A stretch of 64,000 nucleotides of DNA from contig MSJI02000536.1 of the NCBI GenBank assembly GCA_001931905.2, positions 1 to 64,000 of the forward strand. Reading direction: 5' to 3'. Position 1 is the first letter of the stretch; each line of letters opens with the position of its first letter. The notes under the pieces were generated by a model. The model was not told the DNA's origin. It saw only the letters and a program-made list of their open reading frames with translations, and searched no databases. The translations under genes were made by a program, and so were the position numbers. The stretch is from Cladosporium sp. IMV 00045 (lineage: Eukaryota > Ascomycota > Dothideomycetes > Cladosporiales > Cladosporiaceae). Positions 54,333 through 64,000 of the stretch are shown piece by piece.

Positions 54333-56065
54333 TCAAACGACGCATTCCCAAGCCTCCGGCTGCTTGTAATTCTCCGGGTCCACGCACGTGTTCCTCAGCG
54401 GATACTTGCAGTGCTTACGCTCGAAATCCACACCCATGCTCACCGTGTCCTATCGCGAAGAAAAAAGTCAGCTTTCGTCCAATTTCATGGTTGACAAGCA
54501 GGTCGACACTCACATTGATGTACTTGTACCCAGTCAAGGTCTCCGGCGCGTTCCCGTTCTCGACCCAATCAACAAGACGCAGCAAGATATTATTCTGCGG
54601 TGTCTGCTCTGTGCCATTCAGCACTCTGGAATTCTGACCGATTCCCCACGCGCCAACGCCGCCGGTGCAGTGATCCATGCCGCTGACGCGGAAGAAGCGG
54701 TAGAACTCGTCCAAATCGTCAGAGTGCAGGCCCATGGTGTTGGAGACGTGGTTGTAGTAGCGCGGGCTGTTATCAGACGTAATGATGCCGTCCGTCGAGC
54801 CGTGGTAGTGCAGAATCTTGCCTCCCTTGCCCTGAAAAGCGGAGAGGTCGCCTTTCCAGGTTTCGATGTTGGAGGGGTTCTTCGCGGCGGCGTAGGCGGC
54901 GTCTTCCAGGCTGAGGGTGGCTGCGTCCCAGGTTGGGTCGTTGTAGATGGCGTAGCGGTACCAGTCTTCGGTGTACATGAATGGCTGGCCGCTGTAGTAG
55001 ACGAAGCGAGCTGTGAGTTCCGCGCCATAGTTCATGCGTGGGTAGATGAGACTACCATTCAATCCATACCAGTCGGTGAAAAGCTCGCGGACTGTTAGGA
55101 CCTGCGGCGCGGTTAAGCAGCCAGTGCTGTTGGTGCCGTTGCTGGACGAACATTGCAAGTTCTCCGGTCGATAGTCGCAAATGTCATTGTCTTCGATAAT
55201 ACCGTCGGCCACGCCATCGAGACTATCACACTGAGCGAGAACGTCGTCATGGACGAGAGCCCACAAGTCGGGCGACAGGAATGTAGGAGCAGAAGGAGGG
55301 CCTGTCACATAGAGCCCACGTCCGGAGAAAGTCGACAGGTTGTTGAAAGCAAGAGCCGGTGCGCCAGAAATGATTCCGTCAAAGTCTTCCGGGAAGTCCT
55401 GCGCTTCTTTGAATCCTTGACGTCCGCCAGTGGAGCAGCCAAGATAGTAGCTCTTAGAGTGCTCTTGCTCGTAGTAGGCCTGCGACAGCTGTTTGCCAAC
55501 AACGACGCCAGTGTGCACCGAGCGGTATGCGAAATCAGCCACAGTGTCGTCGTTATTCAAGAAAGCCTCTCCGCTGGTGCCATTGTGGCCGTTGTTGGCG
55601 CCTACCGACGCAAAACCGTAAGAGGCCGTGTATGCCAGATCTGCATATTGAATGCAACCACTCAGGCCACCGTTTCCAATGGACAAGAAGCGGCCGGTCC
55701 TTTTGAACACGCGAGATCGTCAGCATTACCCAATGCCATCGCAAAGCAACATATGCTTACCAATTAGTCGGAAGCCATGCCTCCAGCGTGATCTCGGATC
55801 GATTGCTCGTAGCAACATTCGCCGCAATACGACACAAATCCACAGGAACAACCTGGGCATTATTCCCGCACGAAGAGAGATTATAACCCTGCGGCAAAGA
55901 AAGATTGGTTCCAGCCTCAACAAACTGGGCGAGATTAACAGTAACGTGCGGCGCGCTGAACTCGCTGCCTAGCCGCTCGCAAGCAGCCTGCGGACTGGAA
56001 AGATTCTGCTGCGCGACGATGCCGCTCGCGAAGAAACTCGAGTACAAAAGCGACGCCAACCGCAT
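54333..56065 (-). CDS. Secreted feruloyl esterase / tannase family protein
   Basis: Exons 55761-56065, 54514-55699 and 54333-54449 give 535 residues. The start MRLASLLYSSFFASGIVAQQ is a signal peptide with a likely cut after VAQ. Tannase-family features: GCSTGGRQG with the nucleophilic serine and its neighbouring cysteine; HGSTDGIIT with the catalytic Asp; and SGMDHCTGG with the His and the second cysteine. Together these form the CS-D-HC arrangement in which a disulfide ties the serine and histidine. NDICDYRPENLQC lies in the lid. The third exon restores the cysteine-bearing end RKHCKYPLRNTC, which is missing if the ORF is read unspliced. Several NxS/T sites indicate glycosylation. Extracellular enzyme hydrolysing ester bonds of plant-wall phenolics or tannins; which one is not readable. 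Confidence 0.93.
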
Positions 56066-56602
56066 CTTGCCTTGCTGGTAGAAGGATTGACTATATGGAG
56101 GGGGAGAGAAGAACGATGTGAGATAATGCACAACGCCTACAAAAAGAGGGCGAAGCACGAGTTGTGCGAGAGATTAAGTCGGGGACTCACCCATTTATCC
56201 AGAGCTGGTCCCCGATGTCGTTTAGATTCATGGTTTCGGTTATTGCCCAGAACCCCATATACGGTCCGAGGTGTTTCGTGGGTTTGATGGTCAAGGGCAC
56301 GAAACGGTAGTTGGGCATCGGCAGAGGATTGGGTCGAGTTTGCCGATGCGGAGAAACGTGACGGATGCGGACGTCAGCGTTGTCGGTGCCTTGCACGATC
56401 AAGCATATTAATTTCAATCGCCAGGGATGCTAGCGAGCGATCTTCATGTTTAGTGGTTTTAACTTGATCGCATTGGATTCTGGAAGTAACGTTTGATTTC
56501 TATGATACATTGTATACTCATGCATTATTGCCGAATCCTCGAAACTTGTTGTGGCGCCATATATTGGCGACGTGGTCATGGAGTTCCTTCACCTCAATCA
56601 CT
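56066..56602. other. Intergenic region
   Basis: Promoter of the feruloyl esterase gene and 3' region of RPN5, both on the minus strand. No further feature recognised. Confidence 0.4.
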
Positions 56603-58144
56603 TCAGTTCGCCTTCACATTTTTGGAACTCTTCTCAGCTACCGGCTGAATGCGCGCCATCATCTCCTCCTTGGTGATGAGGTGGTCGATGCGCTCCAACA
56701 GCCCAAGCAAGCTCTTCATGTTACCGCTCCATTCATTCAGCACCTCATCCGCATCACGCTTCTTCTCGAAACTGACGAGCTGTGCGGGGCGGTCGATGCG
56801 AGCGTAGATGGTCTTGTTGACGACCAAGTCGGAAATGTACTTCTCCGTCTCCTTGGGAGGCAGGTCGAGAAGCTGCGTGAGACGCGAGAAGTGGATGCGA
56901 GTGTAGTACTTGGCGATAACGCGGACATTGTGCTCGATGACGCGCTTGCGCAGGTCGAGCCAGCGCTGGTGCGCCTTCGGGTCCTTCGAGTTCTCCTTCA
57001 CGTCGAAGATGTCGGTGCTGCACAATTGAGGGCCGTAATTCGACTCAATGTGAGGCCAGCGCATGAGCTCAGCCAGAGTGAAGAGTTTGAGGAGAGAGTG
57101 CTCCTTCGGGCAGGTGTCCTCGAGTCTAGAGTCCTGTGCGATGCGGTGCAGAAGGTCGGATTGCTCGTTGTCGTAAGGTGCGAGAAGGATGAAGTAAACA
57201 ACCCGCTGCAGGGTAGCTTTGAGAAGCTCTGGGTTCTCCTCCACAGCCTCGGTGTCCAAGACTTGCCTGTAGTTCTTGCAAGCCTCCAGGTACTTGTCAT
57301 CGTGCTTCGCGAGAGTGATTTGCTGCTCGTAGTAGCGCAGCTTAAGGTCCGTAACATCGTCATCCACAGGCTCTTCCTCGCCAATAGTGCCATCGGCCCG
57401 CATGCGCTCCTTCTCTTCCTTCTCTTTCTTTTCCTTCTCAACCTGCTCGGCAGACTTCTTTGGCTTTCGCGCGAAGTACCTTGTGCTGATCTTCCTGCTC
57501 AAAATGCCTGCTTGTGTCCAGTCGCCCTTCTCAATGCACAGCGCAACCTGCTCCAAAATGAACTCCGTCTTTTCCCTGCGTTGCATAGATCCAAAAGTCT
57601 CGACCTGAAGCTCGCAAAGGACATCCGTCGCTGCAGCAATGTCGCCTTGCTCATGCTTGATAGTGGAGAGAATGCGGGTCACTCTTGCGCGCTCGACCTC
57701 GACGAAGATCTGATGGAAAGTTAGCATCTAGCAAAGCATTCAGCTGAAATCAGTAACCCTTACCTTGCCCTCTGTGACAGTTCTCAGAGTCTCAATCACG
57801 CTCAGCTTCACATCGAGGCTCGGCGCATCGTCAAGGAAGCCCATGACCACCTGCACCATCTTGGTGATGGCCTGCTTGAGCTGACCGTGCTTCTTGCTCA
57901 ACACCTGCACCTGCTCGTTCAGAAGCGACCAGTCGCCGCTGTTCTTGCATATCGTGACGATGGCGACAATGACTCGGGAGGTGGAAGGCAGGTCGGACGC
58001 CTGGCGGGTCTGCTTCTCCAGCGCCAGCAGCTTCTCTACCGCGCCTTGGGTCTGTCCATTTTGAGCTTGCTTCTCCGCCTCCGGGAGGGCGGCGTCGACC
58101 TCCTTGGTGAAGTCCTTGTCGGCCTTGATGATCTCGCCCGACAT
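56603..58144 (-). CDS. RPN5: 26S proteasome regulatory subunit Rpn5
   Basis: Exons 57764-58144 and 56603-57709 (54-base intron) give 495 residues. Rpn5 is a lid subunit of the 19S regulatory particle that contacts Rpn11 and the 20S core. The N-terminal half is helical TPR-like (EKLLALEKQTRQASDL, CKNSGDWSLLNEQV). The middle has VCELQVETFGSM-type family sequence (DVLCELQVETFGSM), then KYLEACKNYRQVLDT and VVYFILLAPYDNEQSDLLHR. The C-terminal PCI domain includes VRVIAKYYTRIHFSRLTQLLDL and ISDLVVNKTIYARIDRPAQLVSF. A lysine/glutamate-rich insert (EKEKKEKEEKERMR) is seen around residue 215. The protein ends in a helix used for lid bundle assembly. Complete and unremarkable. Confidence 0.96.
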
Positions 58145-58813
58145 GGCGGCGGCGAGCTGGAATGGGTTTGCTTTGTCGAAGGGTTTGGTGGTGTTGTTTC
58201 AGAGTAGCTTTGCTTGTTGTAGTCTTTGGTGACACTAGAGTGATGTGAATAGGTGAAAGGTGGTCGCGTGGGTTGATGGTGTGTGTAGGTAGCTGTGTTG
58301 TACAATCGACCGCTTGAAGCATCCAAACGTCGCTGACGTGCTGCCAGCAAGCAACAAGCGGGACTTCCCGGCTCTCAACTGAAGCCACCATCACCCATTT
58401 GATGGCTTTGCATGTTTTGCGAATGCACGTGAGCTTGATGAAACGTCGAACAACGTAAATTTGCATAAAATCACAATTGAGATTCTTTGTCCTCATTCAG
58501 GTCCATTGTGGACCGGATCATTGCGAGCTGGGCCTAAAACGAACAATACATACGCCTCAAGCACGGCGCCTTGTGATCGCTTGACATCATCCAGGACGCA
58601 TACCGGTTGATCAACTTATCAGTAAACGACATCAACGAAAAATGAAGATCGCAAAAGACCTGAAGACCAAGAGAGCCGAGATTCAAATCCAAAGTCATCC
58701 ATAATTCTCATTACGCCAGCCATGCTTTTCGTAAAACTAATAAATCCAAGGCCATAATCTTACATGTCTCGTCAAGACAAAAGTCCACACCAACTTCAAT
58801 AGGACTCAATCCA
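58145..58813. other. Intergenic region
   Basis: Promoter of RPN5 and 3' region of the LEA-like gene. No gene seen. Confidence 0.4.
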
Positions 58814-61186
58814 TCAAGAGAAGAAACCACTGTTGGCCTGACGATCGCTATCGCTCTCGCCCTCCTCTTCTTCCTCGGGTGCCTTTTTCTTACCGGCGAG
58901 ACCGCCCATTACACCAGAGCCTAGGGAGCCTAGTCCTTTGCCTGCACATCAATTAGCATTTGTCTCATTGATGGAGCTTTCACAAAGCACAGCGGGGCAT
59001 ACCAACACCTCCCACGGTCGATCCGAGGCCACCAACGACGTCTCCCTTGCCCAATCGGCCGACGCCTTCTCCGAGGCCGCCTGTGACGTGGGTCGCGGTG
59101 TCACCTGGAATTCGTTAGCTGAGGTGTCAAGAAGCCGCGATCACGAGATCCAAACTCACCGACTCCCTTCGTCACTCCGCCGAGAGCTGAGCCTACGCGT
59201 CCACCGCCGCCAGGCATGGCACCAGTCACGCTGTCTCCGAGGCCTTCGACTGTCTTGCCGACTCCTTTGCCGGCACCGGAAACTGTGTTTCCTGCGCCGC
59301 TAGCGGCTCCAGAAGCAACGCCTTTGACGTCGCCTCTCCCGAGCGCGCCGGTGGTGTCCGACACGGTCTGGCCGACTCCAGAGGTGGTGTTCGAAAGTGT
59401 CTTGCCGACATTTCCGGTCGTCTTTCCGACGCCTTTGCCTGCGGGGCCGCCGATCGTGTTGCCTCGAGAAGTTGTCAGCTAATGTTCGATATCAGATATA
59501 GACGGGGGATTGCTTACCAAGATTCTTGCCAGCACCGCCGACCAGCTTGTTCGCACCCTCGCCAACATCATTCACAGTCTTTCCTGCTCCACTTCCAACC
59601 CCACCGACTGTCTGGCCAGTGCCCTTTGCGGCTCCTCCAAGTGTACCCTTGACATCTCCACGAGAAGCAGCGCCGACTGTATCTGTGCCGGTCTTCTTCA
59701 GATTGCCCACAGCACCCTGTGCCGTGCCGCCCACATTCTTGCCGGTTTGACCCACGGTCGAAGTGGCCGTCTTGCCAGCATCGCCAGCAGTCTTGGTGGC
59801 GCCCTGTGTCGCCTGGCCGACCTTCTTGGTCACGGGCGAGCTCTTGCCGCCAGTCGCCTGGTCGAGTTTGCCTGATGACAGCCATCAGCGTTTGACACTT
59901 GTGGAATGATCTCTTGCTTCCCATCATTTCCGCACTTGATCGGCGGCTTTCCACCGGCACGTGAGCCAGTCTGGAAGCCAAGCCGCGATCTCGTCGGGAT
60001 GGCCAGCCATGTTTAGGCGCGGCTCGGACGTACCTGTCGCGGCTCCAACGGTCTTGTTGACGCCTTGTCCCGCGGTGTCTGTGGTCTTGTTGATTCCTTT
60101 GCCAGCCGTGTTGGTTGTCTTGTTAAGGGCGTTGGTTGCCTGGCCGGTGCCCTTTTGAGCTGTGTCTCCAGCTGCGTTGGTCGTTAGCACGTTCTCACCA
60201 CCAAGCTTTGGTTCCGTAACTCACCAGCACCAACTCCCTTCTGAGCGGCTCCGCCAACCTGGCCTGCGGTCTTCTTCACAGGAGCCGGAGCCTTGCCGGC
60301 CACAGAGCCCGCAGTCTTCTGCACTTGATCCGTTGCTCCACCAGCAGTTTTCCCTGCCTGACCAGCAGTCTTTTGCACCTGGTTTGTGGCTCCACCGGCA
60401 GTCTTTTGTGTCTGACCAGCCGTCTTCTGCACCTGACCGACCGGGTTCTGAGCACCAGCCTTGGCCTGAGAAGTAGCATTGTTGGCAGTGGCAGTGGGCT
60501 TCTTCGCAGCACCTGCCGCACCGCGAGCGGTCTTCTGCACGTTGCTTGTAGCTTCCTCGACGGGCTTCTTGCGAGAAGGCTCGGGTGCAGCTTGGATGGG
60601 CTTCTTCGAGCCGATGGCCGAACGGGCAGGTTTCGAAGCAGAGCCCGCGGTGTCCTTTGCGGCAGAAGTCGCTCCGTTGGCGGCACCAGTCGCTTTCTTG
60701 GCTGGTGTCTTGTTGACGGCGGACTTCGCCGTGCCCGTCGCTCCGGAGGCAGCTGAGCCTACGCCGGAAACAGCTTTCGAAGGAGTCGCTTTGGCGGGTG
60801 TCGATGTGCCGCTCTTCGATGGAGTGCTTCCCGCTGCTTTGTTCCCAAGCTTCTGGGGAGTCTTTTTGGGGGCGGATTTGAGGTCGTTGTCGACCATGCT
60901 GATCTTCGACACGCCGTCTGTAGATTTGTGTCAGCATGCTTGTCTTGTAGACTTGGCTCGTAAAGATCCACGAGCTGTCGCTAGGCAATATAGCTTGAGG
61001 TTGCAGGTAAAGCAGACCACCAGACTCAAGCCATCCACATAGATAGGTCAAGCCCGAGTCCAACCAAAAGCACAGCGACCAGACACCCTGAACCAAACCA
61101 CCTTCCCTCTCCCTCGAAACTCAAAAGAGCAGCTTCCATAGAGACATACCTTGCAAGCCCGCAGTCTGCTTCTTAAGGTCTTCCAT
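58814..61186 (-). CDS. LEA-like repetitive Ala/Gly/Thr/Lys-rich protein
   Basis: Seven exons: 61150-61186, 60225-60917, 60034-60171, 59518-59871, 59160-59462, 59003-59104 and 58814-58941; 584 residues. All six introns are phase 1, and each internal exon (693, 138, 354, 303, 102 bases) is a multiple of three. The protein starts MEDLKKQTAGLQDGVSK. It is built from degenerate short repeats: QVQKTAGQ, KTAGGAT, NKTTNTAGKGI, GVGKTVEGLG, and SRGDVKG or GRGDVKG. It has no cysteine in the parts I translated and ends in an acidic stretch, EEEEEGESDSD, then SGFFS. Composition and periodicity resemble late-embryogenesis-abundant/hydrophilin proteins that protect membranes and proteins during desiccation; this is inference. 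Unspliced, it looks like several unrelated small open frames. Confidence 0.78.
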
Positions 61187-62904
61187 TTTCTTCAAGATCC
61201 AGAAAGCGAAAATCAGTTGAACCAGAACGCTCCACAACATAAAATGTCCGAGCAAGGAGAAAGGGAGATTAAATAGTTATTACGAAGGAAGAGAGAAAGG
61301 AAGGGAAAGCTTACAGGGACCCCTGCTACATTTACTCCTCTTTCAAATGGAAGGCGAAACAGGTTTCCCTTGATTTCGCCCTCTCCCGCCCATAGCTGTC
61401 CTGCCTCGCCCGGCCATGAAACTCTACAGTGCAGCGAAGAGGCAACGCGAGGCCTTGCTCGCTCCATCGCATGCGTATCACGTCATTGGCTCGAGCTTGT
61501 TGGGGGAGCTGTGGCAGAGAACCCAGCCGAAGATCCACAACAGACCTCGATCTAGCCCACTGCCTACATACATGCCTGGATGGAGGAGGTATCTCTTCTC
61601 TCGACAAGTCAAATCACCACATAGGCCGTCTCGATGTATTATCCCATTCAAAGATACAGGTCACATTCTCCTGCCGAAAAATTCATTCTGAATACACGCA
61701 GATGCAGCAGCATGCACGCGTCTCGATTCAGTAGCCCGTGTCTGGACGCACTTCGCTTGATTCGATCCCCCACGATGATGCTGGTAGGGTGTCACGATCA
61801 TCGACAGCAGCCACAATGATGGCATGCTGTTGTGGCGTTAAGGGGGAACGCGCGAAGTATGTGAGATAATGTGTGCACCGTGAGAATTCGTGCGTGGTGT
61901 GTGTACCAATGTACCTCTCCTAGCAATGTTGGACAAAAGACATTTGATGATATGTGTCTCGTGGAAGTGAAGTTGACCATGATGTGTAATAAGTGAAGTC
62001 GTCTGGAGTTGAATATCCTTGTACATGTAGGTACTTTGTATTTTCTGCGCACCTTTTCCACATTGCACAGGCACAAACAGTCGGGCATGATAGAACACGT
62101 AAAATGGCGACGATAAAACAACTGCAAGTATATTTGTCGTCGCCAACGGATTGATATCTCAATTTATGATAGTGGTTGATACAATGCTCCAGAACTAGTG
62201 TTCAATACCTCAAGACCACACTCGTCGACGACACTGTCTGCCACAACTTGACTTTGATCGCGACGTGGGAAATTCTATATCTAAACTACCTACCCACCAC
62301 TCTGATATCCTCATCGCCACACTGCCTGTCAAATACTGCCTGAACAACTCTTCGAAAGCGCTCACATTCCTGCTTGCTCGAGCTTCTACCCTCTCTCATT
62401 CAGCACGTCCAACCTCCACCTCGGATTCTCCGTTGTCAAGATGTTTCGGCTGCTTCTTCAGCAGAGCCGGCGACTTGATTCCTCGTGCCTCTTCTCTTCT
62501 TCAAAGCGAATTCGCATGCTCATCGAGGCCGGGAGACGAACGGATTCAGCTGCTTGCTGTGAGCAGCACATCCCAAGTCTCGTTTGAAGTGGCGCATGCA
62601 ACGAGGCAGCCCTTACCAGCGGGCGACTTCAACAAGGATGACGAATGTGATCTCATGCTCGGAGGAAAATAGCCATTTCTCTTCGCCGTGGCACCGTCCA
62701 TGTTCTGTTCCGCACCAGAACGGCAGTCCAATAGTTGGCGTGAATGTTGGCCCATACCAAGGCGCCCCGGGACTCGTAGAACAAGTGCCTGCCGTATCTC
62801 CTCTGGCAGAATCTGTCGCGCGTGTGTCTGCCGTGCTGCAGTCGTCTGTATAGCAACGCAAAAGCTTTGACTGATAGTCTTTGCGAGTACTTTCTTTCCC
62901 GCGA
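61187..62904. other. 1.7-kb intergenic region
   Basis: Upstream of the LEA-like gene and downstream of SPC34. A CAGGGACCCCTG near-palindrome at 61314-61325 includes one stress-element-type CCCCT, about 130 bases before the LEA-like start; one copy may be chance. The 62265-62672 open frame lacks an ATG and domain-like sequence. Confidence 0.4.
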
Positions 62905-63666
62905 TCATCTCATAAGCCCGCCAAGATCCCTCTCCATCCCCGTAACCCTCTCCTCCAAACCCCTCTTCTTCCTCTCCAGCTCCCTAATCTCCTCCTCCTC
63001 CCTCATCAAATCCTCCTTGGTCATCGGCGCCACAAGATCCTCCTCCCCTTCTCCTAACACCTCTTCTTCCCCCATCTCCTCATCCTCATCCCCATAATCA
63101 CTCATCCCAGAAGGCCTATGCATCCTCTCCAGCTCCCTAGTCTGCAACGCCACGCGACCCTCATAATGCTCAATATTCGCTGCGAGCTGCTGATGTCTCC
63201 TCCTCAGCTGAGAAATCCGCTCGTTCGCGCCTGGAATGGGATACACGGCCGCCAACTTCTCCGCGCCGTGCAACAAAGCCTCAACGTCAATCTCGCCTTT
63301 CTGCCGCGCATTCTCCGGCGCGCGCGTGCGCGTATACAAATCCCCTCCCAGCACCGCGGCGACAGCTTTGTTCTTCGGCTGGCGAGGGCCGCCGTACACG
63401 GTCGCGCGTCGCTGCGGTGCGGGTGCGATGGTGCTGGCGCCGGCGCTGGTGGTGTATTCGGAATTGGACGCTTTGGCGGGCATGGGAGGCGGGGCGAGGT
63501 GGAAGAGGGCCCGCTCGTGCGCTTCCGTGTCGCGGATCAGGGAGGTGATGTCGTGGGTGTTGAGTAGGGCGTTGGTGAAGATCTTGGGCCCTTGGAAGGG
63601 GAGGGAGGCGATTGAGTTGGAGCATAGGGAGATTTGCTCGAGGTGGGAGGAGAGGAGGGATGTCAT
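62905..63666 (-). CDS. SPC34: DASH complex subunit Spc34
   Basis: Intronless, 253 residues. Spc34 is part of the fungal DASH/Dam1 complex, which forms rings that couple kinetochores to spindle microtubules. The N-terminus SSHLEQISLCSNSIASLPF, then GPKIFTNALL and HDITSLIRDTEAHERALF, is the conserved Spc34 block. The middle is Ala/Pro/Gly-rich and variable. The C-terminal ~110 residues, from ISQLRRRHQQLAANIEHYEGRV to EEEEIRELERKKRGLEERV, are coiled coil interrupted by an acidic stretch (YGDEDEEMGEEEV), as expected for assembly with the other DASH subunits. Slightly shorter than the yeast protein (about 295 residues). Starts at MTSLLSSHL, the only sensible ATG. Confidence 0.93.
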   Translation of the reverse strand: MTSLLSSHLEQISLCSNSIASLPFQGPKIFTNALLNTHDITSLIRDTEAHERALFHLAPPPMPAKASNSEYTTSAGASTIAPAPQRRATVYGGPRQPKNKAVAAVLGGDLYTRTRAPENARQKGEIDVEALLHGAEKLAAVYPIPGANERISQLRRRHQQLAANIEHYEGRVALQTRELERMHRPSGMSDYGDEDEEMGEEEVLGEGEEDLVAPMTKEDLMREEEEIRELERKKRGLEERVTGMERDLGGLMR

Positions 63667-64000
63667 GGTTGGGGAGTTTGGCGGGAGTGTATTGGTGTGG
63701 CCAGTTCTGTGTGGTGTTTTCGCTTGGTGTTGTTGTTGCTGGTGAAGCCGGTGTTGGTGAAGGCAGTAGGAGAGTGTTTACTTTGGATTTTGGTGGGGAT
63801 GTATCGCCGCTTCCAGTATGAGGTCGACAATGTGCAAAGGGCAGTTGAAGATTGAGAGAGTTGAACAACTCAAGATGTTCATTTGATTTATCACGTCTGC
63901 TCAAATATGTCGGTCTGATCGTAAGTAAATGGTTCTTTCGACTACTTTCAAAGAGATGTAAACACCAGTCCATCAACGCGTCTCTCAAAGCTGTGATGTC
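63667..64000. other. Upstream region of SPC34 to window edge
   Basis: Presumed promoter of SPC34. Several antisense open frames overlap it but none is recognisable. The next gene lies outside the window. Confidence 0.4.

Noticed and set aside
62265..62672. 135-codon open frame with a myristoylation-like MGNS start
   Set aside because: The first codon is GTG, not ATG, and no homology or splice-supported extension is apparent.

Overview
The window is nuclear DNA of a filamentous ascomycete. Most genes carry short introns of about 47-70 bases with GT...AG ends and CTGAC/CTAAC-type branch sites. The gene set is fungal: a Pac2-type WOPR regulator, the DASH subunit Spc34, an RCR-family protein, a NACHT/ankyrin STAND protein and a DUF7025-type AAA ATPase. 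The first ~390 bases show the dinucleotide signature of repeat-induced point mutation (RIP). Assignment to Pezizomycotina is firm. Dothideomycetes is a guess from general gene style and is not proven here. I found no rRNA gene, tRNA gene, CRISPR array or bacterial-type operon.

Layout. 1-390: edge of a RIP-mutated repeat. 1364-4263: STAND/NLR-like NACHT-ankyrin gene. 4630-4880: three tandem 88-bp repeats. 5120-8752: Pol I second-largest subunit, divergent from ARL8 (10200-11142). 13421-13956: RCR-type membrane protein. 14784-15970: MDR oxidoreductase. 16946-21383: a cluster of three very small single-pass membrane-protein genes with the same gene architecture, enclosing an APH-type kinase gene broken by one stop codon and a pair of 94-bp tandem repeats that each carry a hairpin. 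21654-27060: cytochrome P450, phosphoglycerate-mutase-like enzyme and a nine-exon amino-acid permease, all on the minus strand. 27694-33109: AAA ATPase divergent from a STAND-related protein. 33629-37956: PrsW-like membrane protein, beta-lactamase-like hydrolase and ACC deaminase. 38646-40676: UPF0643-type protein and a small membrane protein. 41556-43001: Pac2, with 3.6 kb of gene-free upstream DNA. 46589-50364: a catalytically degenerate aspartic-protease-like membrane protein divergent from a GPI-anchored wall protein. 50802-58144: MFS transporter, feruloyl esterase/tannase and proteasome lid subunit Rpn5. 58814-61186: an LEA-like repetitive protein whose six introns are all in phase 1. 62905-63666: Spc34.

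The window mixes conserved housekeeping genes (RPA135, ARL8, RPN5, SPC34) with accessory genes (STAND proteins, kinase pseudogene, small-protein family, P450, esterase, ACC deaminase). I see no biosynthetic cluster. Functional links that can be argued are local. The ACC deaminase has a paired GATA-type palindrome in its promoter, which suits nitrogen-regulated use of an ammonia-releasing enzyme. The three-gene small-protein family is the best candidate for something undescribed.

Multiexon models were assembled by hand by joining exons at consensus splice sites. Every complete multi-exon model given here sums to a whole number of codons, which is the main internal check. The 5' end of the aspartic-protease-like gene and the C-terminus of the first small-protein gene remain uncertain.
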